Positions 52,178-60,732 are shown, numbered from the stretch's first letter. The stretch is 64,000 nucleotides of DNA from Emcibacter sp048269205 (GCF_048269205.1 NZ_JBLXJC010000002.1:186001-250000), one strand, 5' to 3'. Program-made: numbers and translations. The notes: generated by a model from the sequence alone, not told the origin.

Positions 52178-53761
52178 TTATTCCCTCGCGGTAAACGCCA
52201 GCGACTGGCGTGCCGCCCGCAAGCTGTGGCGGCGCCGCACCGGAATGGCGAGGAACCTGTTGAATGCGCCCAGCCCCTCCTCACGCCATGCTGCGCCCGG
52301 GAAGGCTCCCATTTCCGCCTCAAGGGCCATCAGAGTTTTCAGAATATGACAGGAAACAATTGGTTCTGGCACACCATGGTTGAGCAGGAAGTTGTGAGTG
52401 TCTTCTAGAAATATCTCGCCATCAAAAACTTTCCAGGGCTCAATGTCCAGATTCTGGTCGAGATAAGATACATTCCGCCCGGCAAAACAGGCCATCTGCA
52501 AAAGTCCCTGCGGCCAGAGGTCCGGCGTTTCCTCGCAGAGTTGCCGTACGGCATTGGAAAAAGTGATCCCGTGAGTGAAATCCAGCCAGTCCACATTGTC
52601 GGTGATTTTATTGTCCGTCCGGGCCGCCAGTGCCGTGTCAAAATGCAGCATATTACGGACAAGTATCTCGAACAATCGCTTAAATAGCTCCACCTCCGGC
52701 AGATCAGAAGAGGATACGGCGGCAAGTATTTTGTTCACTGGTTTGCCCCAAAGGCTATCCATATCGACCCTTTGGTCTCCGGTATTTCTCCAGTTCTCGA
52801 GGTTCCCGGCATAAGCGCGGAATTCAGGAACAAGGTCTTCCCGCCTCGCATAAACAAGGCTGCGGACCAAGGATTTCAGCACAGCTTCACGACAATTTCC
52901 ACCGACCTGTTCCAGAAGCTGACCTGCTTTAACCACATAAATGACGCTGTGACCAAAATCATTATAATGGGCAAGCGCCGCCCGGGCCAAAACCGGCCTG
53001 AGTTCGGCATAGGTAGATCCCTGCTCCAAGGCACCGTTAATCAAGGCAATGGCTACTTCTTCATCCTCCACCTCAACCGCCTCGAGAAAATCCTGCTCAT
53101 CAAAAGAGATGATTTTATCAGTGTAAGCAAACTCGCCATATCGCTGGCTGTCCCAGGCGAAATGGCTGACGGCTTCCAGCACTGTTACCAGTGCCGCATC
53201 GTCCCGGCCTTCTGCTTCATATCTTTCAGTGAGCGTAAGCCAGTCTGCCGCCGCCGCAAAGGCATGGGTCATGCCATACTCAAAATTGACGTAGCAACGA
53301 CGGATCATTTCCCCCACTGCCTGGGCATAATTTCCGCCGGCAGCCTTGAAGCGTGCCAGTTCCCGGCCCATGCGATCATATTCATAACGATGAAAACAGG
53401 CATGAAGGTTATCAAGGGCTTCAGCCTGTGACTTACCGCGGTCAGGTTCAGCCAAGTTCACGAAGATACTCCCTGCCGCAAGTTTCACCGGATAGGATCG
53501 TAACTTGTCACCGCCAACAACCGTATCGCCACTATCAAGGTCAAATTTCCAGTTATGCCAGTTACAGGTCAGTGTGCAATCCTCTGAAAGAGTACCCTCT
53601 GAAAGCGGATACCCCTGATGGGGGCAGCGGTTATTGACGGCAAAATACCGTTCACCCCGCTTCAGGATCAAAATTTGTTTTCCCTCATGCCTGAAAACCA
53701 ATCTCCTGGCTTTTTCCATCTCAGCGGTATGTCCCGCTTCAATCCAGCCTCCTCCTGTCAT
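52178..53761 (-). CDS. N-terminal Rieske domain fused to a large helical His-rich domain
   Basis: 527 aa. Residues ~5-105 form a soluble Rieske [2Fe-2S] domain with both ligand pairs intact (RCPHQG: Cys46, His48; CNWHNW: Cys66, His69). The remaining ~420 residues are mostly helical and contain scattered His at 166, 200, 265, 271, 373, 397, 456, 462 and 472, for example AHYNDFGHSV and DFTHGITFSNAV. That pattern recalls a metal-binding oxidase domain such as the questin-oxidase-like group, but this is unverified. The Rieske part would act as intramolecular electron donor. It follows a 40-aa ORF by 30 nt. Confidence 0.85.
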   Translation of the reverse strand: MTGGGWIEAGHTAEMEKARRLVFRHEGKQILILKRGERYFAVNNRCPHQGYPLSEGTLSEDCTLTCNWHNWKFDLDSGDTVVGGDKLRSYPVKLAAGSIFVNLAEPDRGKSQAEALDNLHACFHRYEYDRMGRELARFKAAGGNYAQAVGEMIRRCYVNFEYGMTHAFAAAADWLTLTERYEAEGRDDAALVTVLEAVSHFAWDSQRYGEFAYTDKIISFDEQDFLEAVEVEDEEVAIALINGALEQGSTYAELRPVLARAALAHYNDFGHSVIYVVKAGQLLEQVGGNCREAVLKSLVRSLVYARREDLVPEFRAYAGNLENWRNTGDQRVDMDSLWGKPVNKILAAVSSSDLPEVELFKRLFEILVRNMLHFDTALAARTDNKITDNVDWLDFTHGITFSNAVRQLCEETPDLWPQGLLQMACFAGRNVSYLDQNLDIEPWKVFDGEIFLEDTHNFLLNHGVPEPIVSCHILKTLMALEAEMGAFPGAAWREEGLGAFNRFLAIPVRRRHSLRAARQSLAFTARE

Positions 53762-53790
53762 CCTTTGGTCCTTTTCAAACAGTGTTCAGA

Positions 53791-53913
53791 TTATTTCTGA
53801 TCCCAGGGCCCAACATCCCGGGGATTTCTTTTCGGAAAAAAACCGGTGATTTTTTTCAGAATTTCCTCCAGCCATCCGGCGGGGGCAGAGGCATTTGTTG
53901 CAGTCATATACAT
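53791..53913 (-). CDS. 40-aa small protein upstream of the Rieske-fusion gene
   Basis: Found by reading the minus strand. The frame begins MYMTATNASAPAGWLEEILKK and ends with a proline-rich stretch and GPWDQK before the stop; ATG 53907 is a second possible start. AAAGGAAAAG lies upstream. There are no cysteines or membrane segments; the centre is an amphipathic helix and the C-terminus is Pro/Trp-rich. It shares the transcript of the Rieske-fusion gene and is divergent from the SufR-like regulator. Not recognised; could be a partner, ligand-delivery peptide or leader. Confidence 0.55.
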   Translation of the reverse strand: MYMTATNASAPAGWLEEILKKITGFFPKRNPRDVGPWDQK

Positions 53914-54000
53914 AGCTTTTCCTTTAATAAAGTTTTTTCTTTAATTAATAGCTATATCTTTTCCTTTACTTTGTAAAGTTTTTTCTTTATAAAATAAAAT
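53914..54000. promoter_or_regulatory. Repeated CTTTA/TAAAG operator array
   Basis: Between the 40-aa ORF and the SufR-like gene the 16-mer TAAAGTTTTTTCTTTA occurs twice, 46 bp apart (53928-53943 and 53974-53989). Inverted arms overlap it: CTTTA-A-TAAAG (53922-53932) and CTTTAC-TTT-GTAAAG (53964-53978, perfect). The divergent region is dense with half-sites, suggesting cooperative binding, probably by the SufR-like protein. Confidence 0.75.
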
Positions 54001-54645
54001 ATGAGTAAGAAATCATTGAAAAGTAAAGAAAAAATTCTTTCCCTGCTAAAGGAAGAAGGCCCTCAGGAAGCTCCGCCCCTGGCTGAGAAGCTTGGCGTTA
54101 CCGCGATGGCCGTGCGCCAGCATCTTTATGAACTTGAGGCAGACGGCATTGTCGAAACGGTCTGTTGTCCCCGCCCCAAAGGACGTCCCGGGAAAATCTG
54201 GCAACTTACTGAAAAATCTAACGAGCTCTTCCCGGACAGCCACTCGGAATTTGCCGTAGGCCTCATCCATTCCATAAGGGATACCTTCGGGGAAGAAGGC
54301 ATGGAAAAGCTGCTTGACGTTCGCGCAGATGAACAGACCGCGCTCTACCAGAAGAAGCTTGCCACCAGTTCAGGCCTTTCCGACCGGCTTGAAAAGCTTG
54401 CCGCACTGCGCTCCCGGGAGGGATACATGGCCAATATCCTGCCCGGCAAAGAAAAGGGTGAATATCTTCTGGTGGAAAACCATTGTCCCGTCTGCGAGGC
54501 GGCCCGGGAATGCAGCGGCATCTGCGCCCGGGAACTGGATGTCTTCCGCAACGTGATGGGGAAGGATATCTCGGTGGAACGTACTGAACATATCCTCCAG
54601 GGCGCCCGCCGCTGCGCCTATATGGTCAAACAGAATAATAGCTGA
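54001..54645 (+). CDS. SufR-like metal/Fe-S sensing regulator
   Basis: 214 aa. N-terminal winged helix-turn-helix (PPLAEKLGVTAMAVRQHLYELEADGIV) and a C-terminal cysteine cluster: HCPVCEAARECSGICARELDVF with Cys162, Cys165, Cys171, Cys175, plus Cys205 in GARRCAYMV. This is the SufR-type pattern that binds a [4Fe-4S] cluster in cyanobacterial SufR, though here with extra cysteines. It is divergent from the 40-aa ORF and the Rieske-fusion gene, with a repeated palindromic array between them. No suf genes are in the window. Confidence 0.85.
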   Translation: MSKKSLKSKEKILSLLKEEGPQEAPPLAEKLGVTAMAVRQHLYELEADGIVETVCCPRPKGRPGKIWQLTEKSNELFPDSHSEFAVGLIHSIRDTFGEEGMEKLLDVRADEQTALYQKKLATSSGLSDRLEKLAALRSREGYMANILPGKEKGEYLLVENHCPVCEAARECSGICARELDVFRNVMGKDISVERTEHILQGARRCAYMVKQNNS

Positions 54646-54664
54646 CCCTGGCGATCATAGGGCG

Positions 54665-55411
54665 CTAGACGTGCTGGCCGCCGTTGATATGGATTTCCGC
54701 GCCGGTGACATAGGTGGACGCATCCGTGCAGAGATAATAGATCGTCTTTGCCACTTCCTCCGGCTTGCCAAGACGACGCAGGGGAATATCCTTGACCATC
54801 TCCTGAGTGCCCGGCGACAGGATCGAGGTATCGATCTCCCCCGGGGCGATGGCATTGACCCGCACCCCGTGGGGTCCGAAATCCGCCGCCATTTCCCGGG
54901 TCAGCGCCGCAAGGGCGGCTTTTGACGTCCCGTAGGCCGATCCGGCAAAGGGATGGACGCGACTGCCGGCAATGGAAGTCACATTGACGATGGCGCCCTG
55001 TCCTGTCTTCAGTTCATCGAGAAGACCACGAGCCAGCACCACCGGGGCAAAGAAATTCACCTCGAATACCTGCCTCCAGTCCTCTTCCGGCGTATTCAGG
55101 GTATTAAGACGGCCTCCGTCTTCCTGTTTGGGAGAAATACCGGCATTATTCACCAAGGCATGTAGCGGCCCGCCACCGAGCCGTTTCTTAATTTCGTCCA
55201 CCCCTTCGGCACGATTGTCTGGATCACCAAGGTCAATCTGCACGTGATCTTCCGGCCCGGCATCCCAGGGACAGTTTTCCGGGAACCCGTGGCGGGACAA
55301 GGTAATAACCCGCCAGCCTGCGCTGGAAAAACGCTTAACGGTGGCATGACCGATCCCCCGGCTTGCCCCGGTCAGCACAATGGTTCGGCGTTCATTGGCA
55401 ATAATGCTCAT
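54665..55411 (-). CDS. SDR-family oxidoreductase
   Basis: 248 aa with TGASRGIGHATVKRF (NAD(P) motif), NNAG, catalytic Ser in NVTSIAGSRV and YGTSKAALAALTRE (Y-x3-K). Ends GAEIHINGGQHV. Substrate unknown. It lies between the SufR-like gene (convergent) and an ArsC-like gene. Confidence 0.9.
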   Translation of the reverse strand: MSIIANERRTIVLTGASRGIGHATVKRFSSAGWRVITLSRHGFPENCPWDAGPEDHVQIDLGDPDNRAEGVDEIKKRLGGGPLHALVNNAGISPKQEDGGRLNTLNTPEEDWRQVFEVNFFAPVVLARGLLDELKTGQGAIVNVTSIAGSRVHPFAGSAYGTSKAALAALTREMAADFGPHGVRVNAIAPGEIDTSILSPGTQEMVKDIPLRRLGKPEEVAKTIYYLCTDASTYVTGAEIHINGGQHV

Positions 55412-55442
55412 CAGCAGTCCCTGTCGCTGTTTGCCGGCCGCT

Positions 55443-55799
55443 TCAGGCGGACAGCAGTGCCTCTAATTCTTCCTGGTCTTTTTTGGAAAACCCCACCCGA
55501 CTTTCTGTTCCCAGGACAAACAGGGGTCTTTTTATCATGGCGGGCTGCTCTATCATAAGCCGGACGGCCTGTTCCCCGTCAACTGAATTTTTTATGTCGT
55601 CCGGCAGTTTGCGCCATGTGGTGCCGCGCCGGTTGAGCAAAACTTCCCAGCCCAGTTCCTTAACCCGATCCCGGAGCCAGCCTTCCTCGATGCCGTCCTT
55701 GCGGTAATCGTGGAAACAGTAATTCACACCCTTTTCGTCCAGCCACTTGAGGGCCTTTTTAATGGTATCACAGTTTTTGATGCCATAGACAGTAATCAT
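55443..55799 (-). CDS. ArsC/Spx-like protein (YffB group)
   Basis: 118 aa thioredoxin-fold protein with a single N-terminal cysteine motif (IKNCDTIKKALKWLDEKG), followed by NRRGTTWRKL and IKRPLFVLG. It is closer to the YffB group than to true arsenate reductase or Gram-positive Spx. Possible thiol redox role; no arsenic genes nearby. Confidence 0.85.
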   Translation of the reverse strand: MITVYGIKNCDTIKKALKWLDEKGVNYCFHDYRKDGIEEGWLRDRVKELGWEVLLNRRGTTWRKLPDDIKNSVDGEQAVRLMIEQPAMIKRPLFVLGTESRVGFSKKDQEELEALLSA

Positions 55800-55818
55800 T
55801 TTTTACTCCGGTATTCAT

Positions 55819-56751
55819 CTATTCTGGAACTTCAAACTGCACATTTTCTTTCGAAACCACTTCCTCCGGGTCCATATGGATAATCAATTCCGCATCAGGA
55901 AAGGCTTTTTGCAGCTTATCCTCCACTTCATGGGAAATCCGGTGCGCCCGGCGCAGGGAAATGTCGCTGTCCAGTTCGATATGGAACTGGATAAAACTGT
56001 CCAGGCCGGAACGGCGGGTTTTCATGTCGTGAAGATTAATAACTTCCGGATGGGAACGAACGATTTCAATGATCTGCTCACGCTCCGCATCCTCCATTTC
56101 CCGGTCCATCAGCATATCGATGCTGCTTCGGGCAATCAGATAAACATTATAAAGCAGATAGAGCCCGATCCCCATACCGAACAACGGGTCTGCCATATAC
56201 CACCCCAGATAACCGCCAAGGACCAGGGCAAAAAGCACCGCCAGGTTGAGCAAAAGGTCCCCTGCGTAATGCAAGCTGTCTGCAGAAATGGCCACAGAGT
56301 TTGTTTTGCGGACCACATATTTCTGGTAACTCACAAGCGCCAGCGTCAGAATGATGGAAATAACAATAACCACCATACCAATGTCAGTCTGCTGAATGGG
56401 TTGCGGCGTTATCAAATGCTTCACCGCCTCGACCAGAAGAAGGATCGCCGAAATGGTAATCACCATGGCCTGCATGAGCCCGGCAATCGCTTCTGCCTTG
56501 CCATGACCAAATCTATGTTCATCATCGGCAGGAATGACGGCAAAGCGCACAGCGACAAAATTCATGGCAGACGCCAGCATATCCATGAAACTATCGATCA
56601 GGGACCCCAGCAAGGCCACAGACCCACTCAGGTACCAGGCCCAGCCCTTGATCAGGATAAGCACTATCGCCACAAGCAGGGAAGCCGCGGCAGCCCGAAC
56701 CATCAGTCCGGAATGATTTTTTCTAATCTCTCCTGCTTCAGCCATGCTCAT
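55819..56751 (-). CDS. Cation diffusion facilitator (FieF/ZitB-like)
   Basis: 310 aa with six membrane helices. Transport-site aspartates appear in LIDSFMDMLASAMN and SADSLHYAGDLLLN. The C-terminal cytoplasmic metal-sensing domain carries HDMKTRRSGLDSFIQFHIELD. It exports Zn2+/Fe2+/Co2+ from the cytoplasm; specificity not determinable. It overlaps the pdxH gene region closely (pdxH stop 2 nt away). Confidence 0.9.
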   Translation of the reverse strand: MSMAEAGEIRKNHSGLMVRAAAASLLVAIVLILIKGWAWYLSGSVALLGSLIDSFMDMLASAMNFVAVRFAVIPADDEHRFGHGKAEAIAGLMQAMVITISAILLLVEAVKHLITPQPIQQTDIGMVVIVISIILTLALVSYQKYVVRKTNSVAISADSLHYAGDLLLNLAVLFALVLGGYLGWYMADPLFGMGIGLYLLYNVYLIARSSIDMLMDREMEDAEREQIIEIVRSHPEVINLHDMKTRRSGLDSFIQFHIELDSDISLRRAHRISHEVEDKLQKAFPDAELIIHMDPEEVVSKENVQFEVPE

Positions 56752-56753
56752 CC

Positions 56754-57329
56754 TTAAGGATACAGTTTTTCCAACGTCCAGTCCCCCGTCCCTTCCCGGC
56801 GGTACTTGGACCGGTCATGCAGGCGGAACTTGCGTTCTTCCCAGAATTCAATGGCTTCCGGGCGAAGCCGGAAACCGGTCCAGTAGGGCGGCCGGGGAAT
56901 ATGCCCAACGGCATATTTGGCGGCATATTTGGCGATGGCGGCTTCGAATTCAAAACGCCCTTCCATGGGCCGGCTCTGTTTTGAGGCCCAGGCGCCGATG
57001 CGACTGTCCCGGGCCCGGCTGTCGAAATAAGCGTCGGCTTCCTCGTCACTGACCTGTTCCAGAGGGCCCTCTATCCTGACCTGCCGGGTGAGAGACTTCC
57101 AATGAAAACAGAGAGCGGCACGTGGATTGTCGATAATTTCCCGCCCCTTGCGGCTTTCCATATTGGTATAGAACACAAATCCGTCAGGCCCGTGCCCTTT
57201 CAGAAGCACCATACGAACCGAAGGATATCCGCGGCTGTCGGCGGTTGCCAGCGCAACCGCATCGGCAAGATCCTCGCTTTCACCGGCCCGGCAATACCAT
57301 TCGGCAAACTTTTCAAATGGATCCTGCAT
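56754..57329 (-). CDS. pdxH: Pyridoxamine 5'-phosphate oxidase
   Basis: 191 aa FMN enzyme producing pyridoxal 5'-phosphate. FMN/PLP-binding blocks SVRMVLLKGHGPDGFVFYTNMESRKG and C-terminal YWTGFRLRPEAIEFWEERKFRLHDR. The CDF gene follows 2 nt downstream, so the two are likely co-transcribed. Divergent from the 17-kDa antigen gene. Confidence 0.95.
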   Translation of the reverse strand: MQDPFEKFAEWYCRAGESEDLADAVALATADSRGYPSVRMVLLKGHGPDGFVFYTNMESRKGREIIDNPRAALCFHWKSLTRQVRIEGPLEQVSDEEADAYFDSRARDSRIGAWASKQSRPMEGRFEFEAAIAKYAAKYAVGHIPRPPYWTGFRLRPEAIEFWEERKFRLHDRSKYRREGTGDWTLEKLYP

Positions 57330-57373
57330 TGTCTTATCGCCTTAAATTTGTCAAACTGCTTGTTATATTCATG

Positions 57374-57409
57374 TTACATTCAGATCACTGCATCTATATA
57401 ATGCAGTGA
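57374..57409 (+). promoter_or_regulatory. Strong promoter with overlapping operator for the 17-kDa antigen gene
   Basis: -35 TTACAT (57374-57379), 17-nt spacer, -10 TATAAT (57397-57402). A perfect 9-bp inverted repeat, TCACTGCAT / ATGCAGTGA (57385-57393, 57401-57409), straddles the -10, an ideal place for a repressor. Transcription would start near 57409. Confidence 0.7.
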
Positions 57410-57463
57410 CAGGTTTTTGACAACGCCGTGACGCGTAATTAATTGAAGTATAAGAGGTTTAGC

Positions 57464-57940
57464 ATGCAACTGAGCAAAGGCATAATGACCACCCTCCTCG
57501 CCGCCGGACTCGTTCTTTCCACGGCCGGATGTGAAAGCAAACAGCAAAGCGGCACGGCGATCGGGGCCGTTGTAGGCGGTCTTCTGGGCCACTCCGTCGG
57601 CGGAAGCGGCGGCGGCAAGGCCTTCGCCATTGCCGTGGGCGCCATGGCCGGCGCCGTAGTCGGCAGCTCCATCGGCAAAAGCCTTGACGAAGCGGACCGG
57701 CTGAAAATGCAAAAATCCGCCCAGTACGCCCTGGAAAGCGGCCCTTCAGGTGAGGCAGTTTCCTGGCACAATCCAGACAACGGCAACCATGGTTCCTTCA
57801 CCCCGCAACCGGCCTATCAGCCGAAGCCGGAACAGTATTGCCGGGAGTATCAACAGACCATCACCGTCGGCGGCAAGACCGAAACAGCATACGGTACTGC
57901 CTGTCGTCAGCCAGATGGGACTTGGAAAATCACCAACTGA
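57464..57940 (+). CDS. 17-kDa surface antigen-like lipoprotein
   Basis: 158 aa from the ATG at 57464 (AAGAGG seven nt upstream); TTG 57443 is rejected. Lipoprotein leader with lipobox STAGC. Glycine-rich central hairpin (AIGAVVGGLLGHSVGGSGGGKAF; AMAGAVVGSSIGKSLDEAD) typical of the rickettsial 17-kDa antigen/SlyB-like family, then a conserved C-terminal strand domain (YCREYQQTITVGGKTETAYGTACRQPDG). Outer-membrane lipoprotein. Its promoter carries a likely operator. Confidence 0.88.
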   Translation: MQLSKGIMTTLLAAGLVLSTAGCESKQQSGTAIGAVVGGLLGHSVGGSGGGKAFAIAVGAMAGAVVGSSIGKSLDEADRLKMQKSAQYALESGPSGEAVSWHNPDNGNHGSFTPQPAYQPKPEQYCREYQQTITVGGKTETAYGTACRQPDGTWKITN

Positions 57941-57989
57941 TCACTAAATTAATGTCATAGTTGGATTTTAACGAGGACATTAATTAAAA

Positions 57990-58877
57990 ATGAGAGATCC
58001 CTATACAATTCTGGGCCTGTCGAAAGGTGCCAGCGAGGCCGATATCAAAAAGGCCTACCGCAAGCTTGCCAAGGAGTTGCATCCGGATGCCAATGCCGGC
58101 AACGAAAAGATTGCGGAAAAATTCAAGGAAGTCTCTGCCGCCTATGCCCTGCTCAGCAACAAGGAGATGCGGGCACGATACGACCGTGGCGAAATTAATG
58201 CCGATGGATCGGAAAAAGGGTTTGCCGGCGCGGGCGCCGGCCGGGGCGGCGGATACAGCCCCTTCGGAGACAGTTTTGATCCGGAAGAGATTTTCGCCAG
58301 CTTCTTCGGCCGGGGCGGACCCGGCGCCCGTACCCGTGTCCAACGGGGTGCTGACAGAGTTTACCAGGTCAACATTGACTTTCTGGATGCAGTAAAGGGC
58401 AGCAAGCAACGGATCACTCTTTCCAGCGGCAAGACCCTCAATGTCTCGATCCCTGAAAATGTCCGGGACGGCCAGCAGATTCGTCTTAAAGGCCAGGGAG
58501 ACGCAGGGGTCGGCGGCGGATCGGCCGGTGACGCCCTTGTGGAGATCCATATCAACTCTCATCCCTATTTCACCCAGGAAGGGAATAACATTCACCTGGA
58601 CCTGCCCATTACCCTGCAGGAGGCGGTCCTGGGCGGAAAAGTGACCGTACCGACCATCGACGGCAATGTCTCCCTGCCCATTCCCAAAGGCTCGAGCTCC
58701 GGCAAAAAACTGCGCCTTAAAGGCAAGGGAGCAAAAGATCCCAAGAGCGGTACAGTTGGGGATCAATATGTGCGGCTGATGATTACCCTGCCCGAAAAAC
58801 CCGATGAAGCTTTGGAAAAAGCCATTGAAAAATGGTCCAAAGGCAAGGATTATGATGTCAGGGGAAAACTGAAGTAG
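57990..58877 (+). CDS. DnaJ-family (CbpA-like) co-chaperone
   Basis: 295 aa. N-terminal J domain with HPD (KELHPDANAGN) and DPYTILGLSKGASEADI; Gly/Phe-rich linker (GAGAGRGGGYSPFG); two C-terminal beta-sandwich domains (VNIDFLDAVKGSKQRITL; VPTIDGNVSLPIP). There is no zinc finger, so it is CbpA/DjlB-like rather than DnaJ. DnaK partner lies elsewhere. GAGGAC is 15-18 nt upstream of the ATG. Confidence 0.93.
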   Translation: MRDPYTILGLSKGASEADIKKAYRKLAKELHPDANAGNEKIAEKFKEVSAAYALLSNKEMRARYDRGEINADGSEKGFAGAGAGRGGGYSPFGDSFDPEEIFASFFGRGGPGARTRVQRGADRVYQVNIDFLDAVKGSKQRITLSSGKTLNVSIPENVRDGQQIRLKGQGDAGVGGGSAGDALVEIHINSHPYFTQEGNNIHLDLPITLQEAVLGGKVTVPTIDGNVSLPIPKGSSSGKKLRLKGKGAKDPKSGTVGDQYVRLMITLPEKPDEALEKAIEKWSKGKDYDVRGKLK

Positions 58878-58909
58878 TCCATTAAGGACATTGATCTTTC
58901 GGCCGGGAC

Positions 58910-59809
58910 ATGTTGGAAAAAATAAAAACTATATTTATGCCGTTAAAACCGGCCTATGACCGCATTAGCTTTCTGGTGGAAGCCGTCGTCAAGTTCAACC
59001 GGCACGATGGTATGGTGATGGCGGGTTATCTTGCCTTCCTCACCCTTCTGGCCCTGTTTCCCTTCATTATCTTTCTGGTATCCCTGGCCGGCATGTTCGG
59101 CCAGAGTGATGCCGGAACAAGCGCACTTGAGCTGATGTATGAACATATGCCCGAGGATGTGGTCAAGGTTCTGAAAAACCCGATCGAGAAAATGGTCAGC
59201 CATTCCAGCGGCGGGATCATGACCTTCAGCATTGTCGGCGCCGTCTGGGTCTGTTCCTCGGCCATCGATGCCGCCCGCCTGGCCGTCGTCCGGGCCTACG
59301 ACCGGGTATCGCGCCGCCCCTATCTGCGCCGCCGCGCCGAGGGGCTGATCCTGGTTATCCTGTCCGCCAGCAGCATTATTGTCGGCATGTCCGTTCTGGT
59401 GCTCGGCCCCGTGGCCTGGAATATCCTGATCAGCTATATCCCGGTGGAAACCGACTGGAAACTTGTCTGGAACGTGGTGCGCTTTTCCTTAAGCTTCGGC
59501 CTCATTTTCGCAGCGCTGTGCCTCAGTTATTTTGTCCTGCGGCCCCGGTTTCTGAAAATTCCCGCTCCCATAGCGCCCGGCGCCCTCGTCGCCCTGATGT
59601 TATGGATGGGGATCGGCAGTTCTTTTTCCCTTTACCTGAAACATTTTACCAAGTATGACGTGACCTACGGCAGCCTTGCCGGGGCTATTATCGCCCTGAT
59701 GTTTTTCTTTTTCATCAGCGCCGCCTTCATTCTTGGTGCAGAGATCAATTCCACACTCTACCAACGCCAGGTTAAAAAAATTGAAGAGGACAGCGACGCG
59801 GATAGCTGA
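58910..59809 (+). CDS. YihY/BrkB-family membrane protein
   Basis: 299 aa with about six membrane helices (YLAFLTLLALFPFIIFLVSLA near the start; AGAIIALMFFFFISAAFILGAEINSTLY near the end). The block GGIMTFSIVGAVWVCSSAIDAARLA is family-specific. Historically annotated ribonuclease BN/BrkB; true role unclear, possibly envelope or serum resistance. It starts 33 nt after the DnaJ-like gene. Confidence 0.9.
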   Translation: MLEKIKTIFMPLKPAYDRISFLVEAVVKFNRHDGMVMAGYLAFLTLLALFPFIIFLVSLAGMFGQSDAGTSALELMYEHMPEDVVKVLKNPIEKMVSHSSGGIMTFSIVGAVWVCSSAIDAARLAVVRAYDRVSRRPYLRRRAEGLILVILSASSIIVGMSVLVLGPVAWNILISYIPVETDWKLVWNVVRFSLSFGLIFAALCLSYFVLRPRFLKIPAPIAPGALVALMLWMGIGSSFSLYLKHFTKYDVTYGSLAGAIIALMFFFFISAAFILGAEINSTLYQRQVKKIEEDSDADS

Positions 59810-59892
59810 AAAAACGGCAGCCGCAAAGCTGATTGCAAAACCCTGCCCGATGTGTAGGATGGCACAAGTCAGTAATATATTGAGGATGTATC

Positions 59893-60711
59893 ATGACTGA
59901 ATATAAAGGTCTTCTGTCTGGAAAAAAAGGGCTGATCATGGGCGTGGCCAATAACCGGTCCATCGCCTGGGGCATTGCCAGCAAGGCGCATGAACAGGGG
60001 GCCGAGCTCGCCTTCACCTATCAGGGCGAAGCCTTGGAAAAACGCGTCCGCCCGCTGGCGGAAAGTGTGGGTTCAGATATCATCCTGCCCTGTGACGTGA
60101 CAGATGAGGCTTCCATTGACGAGGTTTTCAAAACACTCGAGAAAAAATGGGGCAAGCTGGATTTCCTTGTCCATGCCATCGCCTATTCCGACAAGGAAGA
60201 GCTGACCGGCCGCTATGTGGACACCAGCCGGGAAAACTTTACCCGCAGTCTGGATATTTCCTGCTACAGCTTCACCGCCGTTGCCCAACGGGCTGAAAAA
60301 ATGATGAACGATGGCGGCAGCATGGTAACCCTCAGCTATTACGGTGCGGAAAAAGTCCTGCCCCATTATAACGTTATGGGTGTGGCCAAGGCCGCCCTGG
60401 AAGCCAGCGTGCGCTATATGGCCCGCGACCTGGGCCCGAAAAATATCCGGGTCAACAGCATTTCCGCCGGACCGATCAAGACGCTGGCCGCTTCCGGAAT
60501 CGGCGATTTCCGCTTTATCCTCAAATGGAACGAATATAACAGCCCCATGGGCCGCAACGTGACCATCGAGGAAGTGGGCAACTCCGGCCTTTACCTGCTC
60601 AGCGACCTGTCCAGCGGTGTGACCGGGGAAAACCTGCATGTGGACAGCGGTTATCACGTCATGGGTATGAAACGGGAAGACGCGCCTGCCCTGACCCTCG
60701 ACAAGGACTGA
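59893..60711 (+). CDS. fabI: Enoyl-[acyl-carrier-protein] reductase (NADH)
   Basis: 272 aa. Last step of each fatty acid elongation cycle. LLSGKKGLIMGVANNRSIAWGIA (cofactor loop of FabI), and the catalytic tyrosine/lysine set SYYGAEKVLPHYNVMGVAKAALEA (Y-x6-K). Standard length. aroC follows 21 nt downstream, the same strand and probably one transcript. Confidence 0.96.
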   Translation: MTEYKGLLSGKKGLIMGVANNRSIAWGIASKAHEQGAELAFTYQGEALEKRVRPLAESVGSDIILPCDVTDEASIDEVFKTLEKKWGKLDFLVHAIAYSDKEELTGRYVDTSRENFTRSLDISCYSFTAVAQRAEKMMNDGGSMVTLSYYGAEKVLPHYNVMGVAKAALEASVRYMARDLGPKNIRVNSISAGPIKTLAASGIGDFRFILKWNEYNSPMGRNVTIEEVGNSGLYLLSDLSSGVTGENLHVDSGYHVMGMKREDAPALTLDKD

Positions 60712-60732
60712 CCCTTACCTTAAGGAACCGAT

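Noticed and set aside
57443..57463. TTG start for the 17-kDa antigen
   Set aside because: The extra residues precede a good signal peptide and the ATG at 57464 has the better ribosome site.
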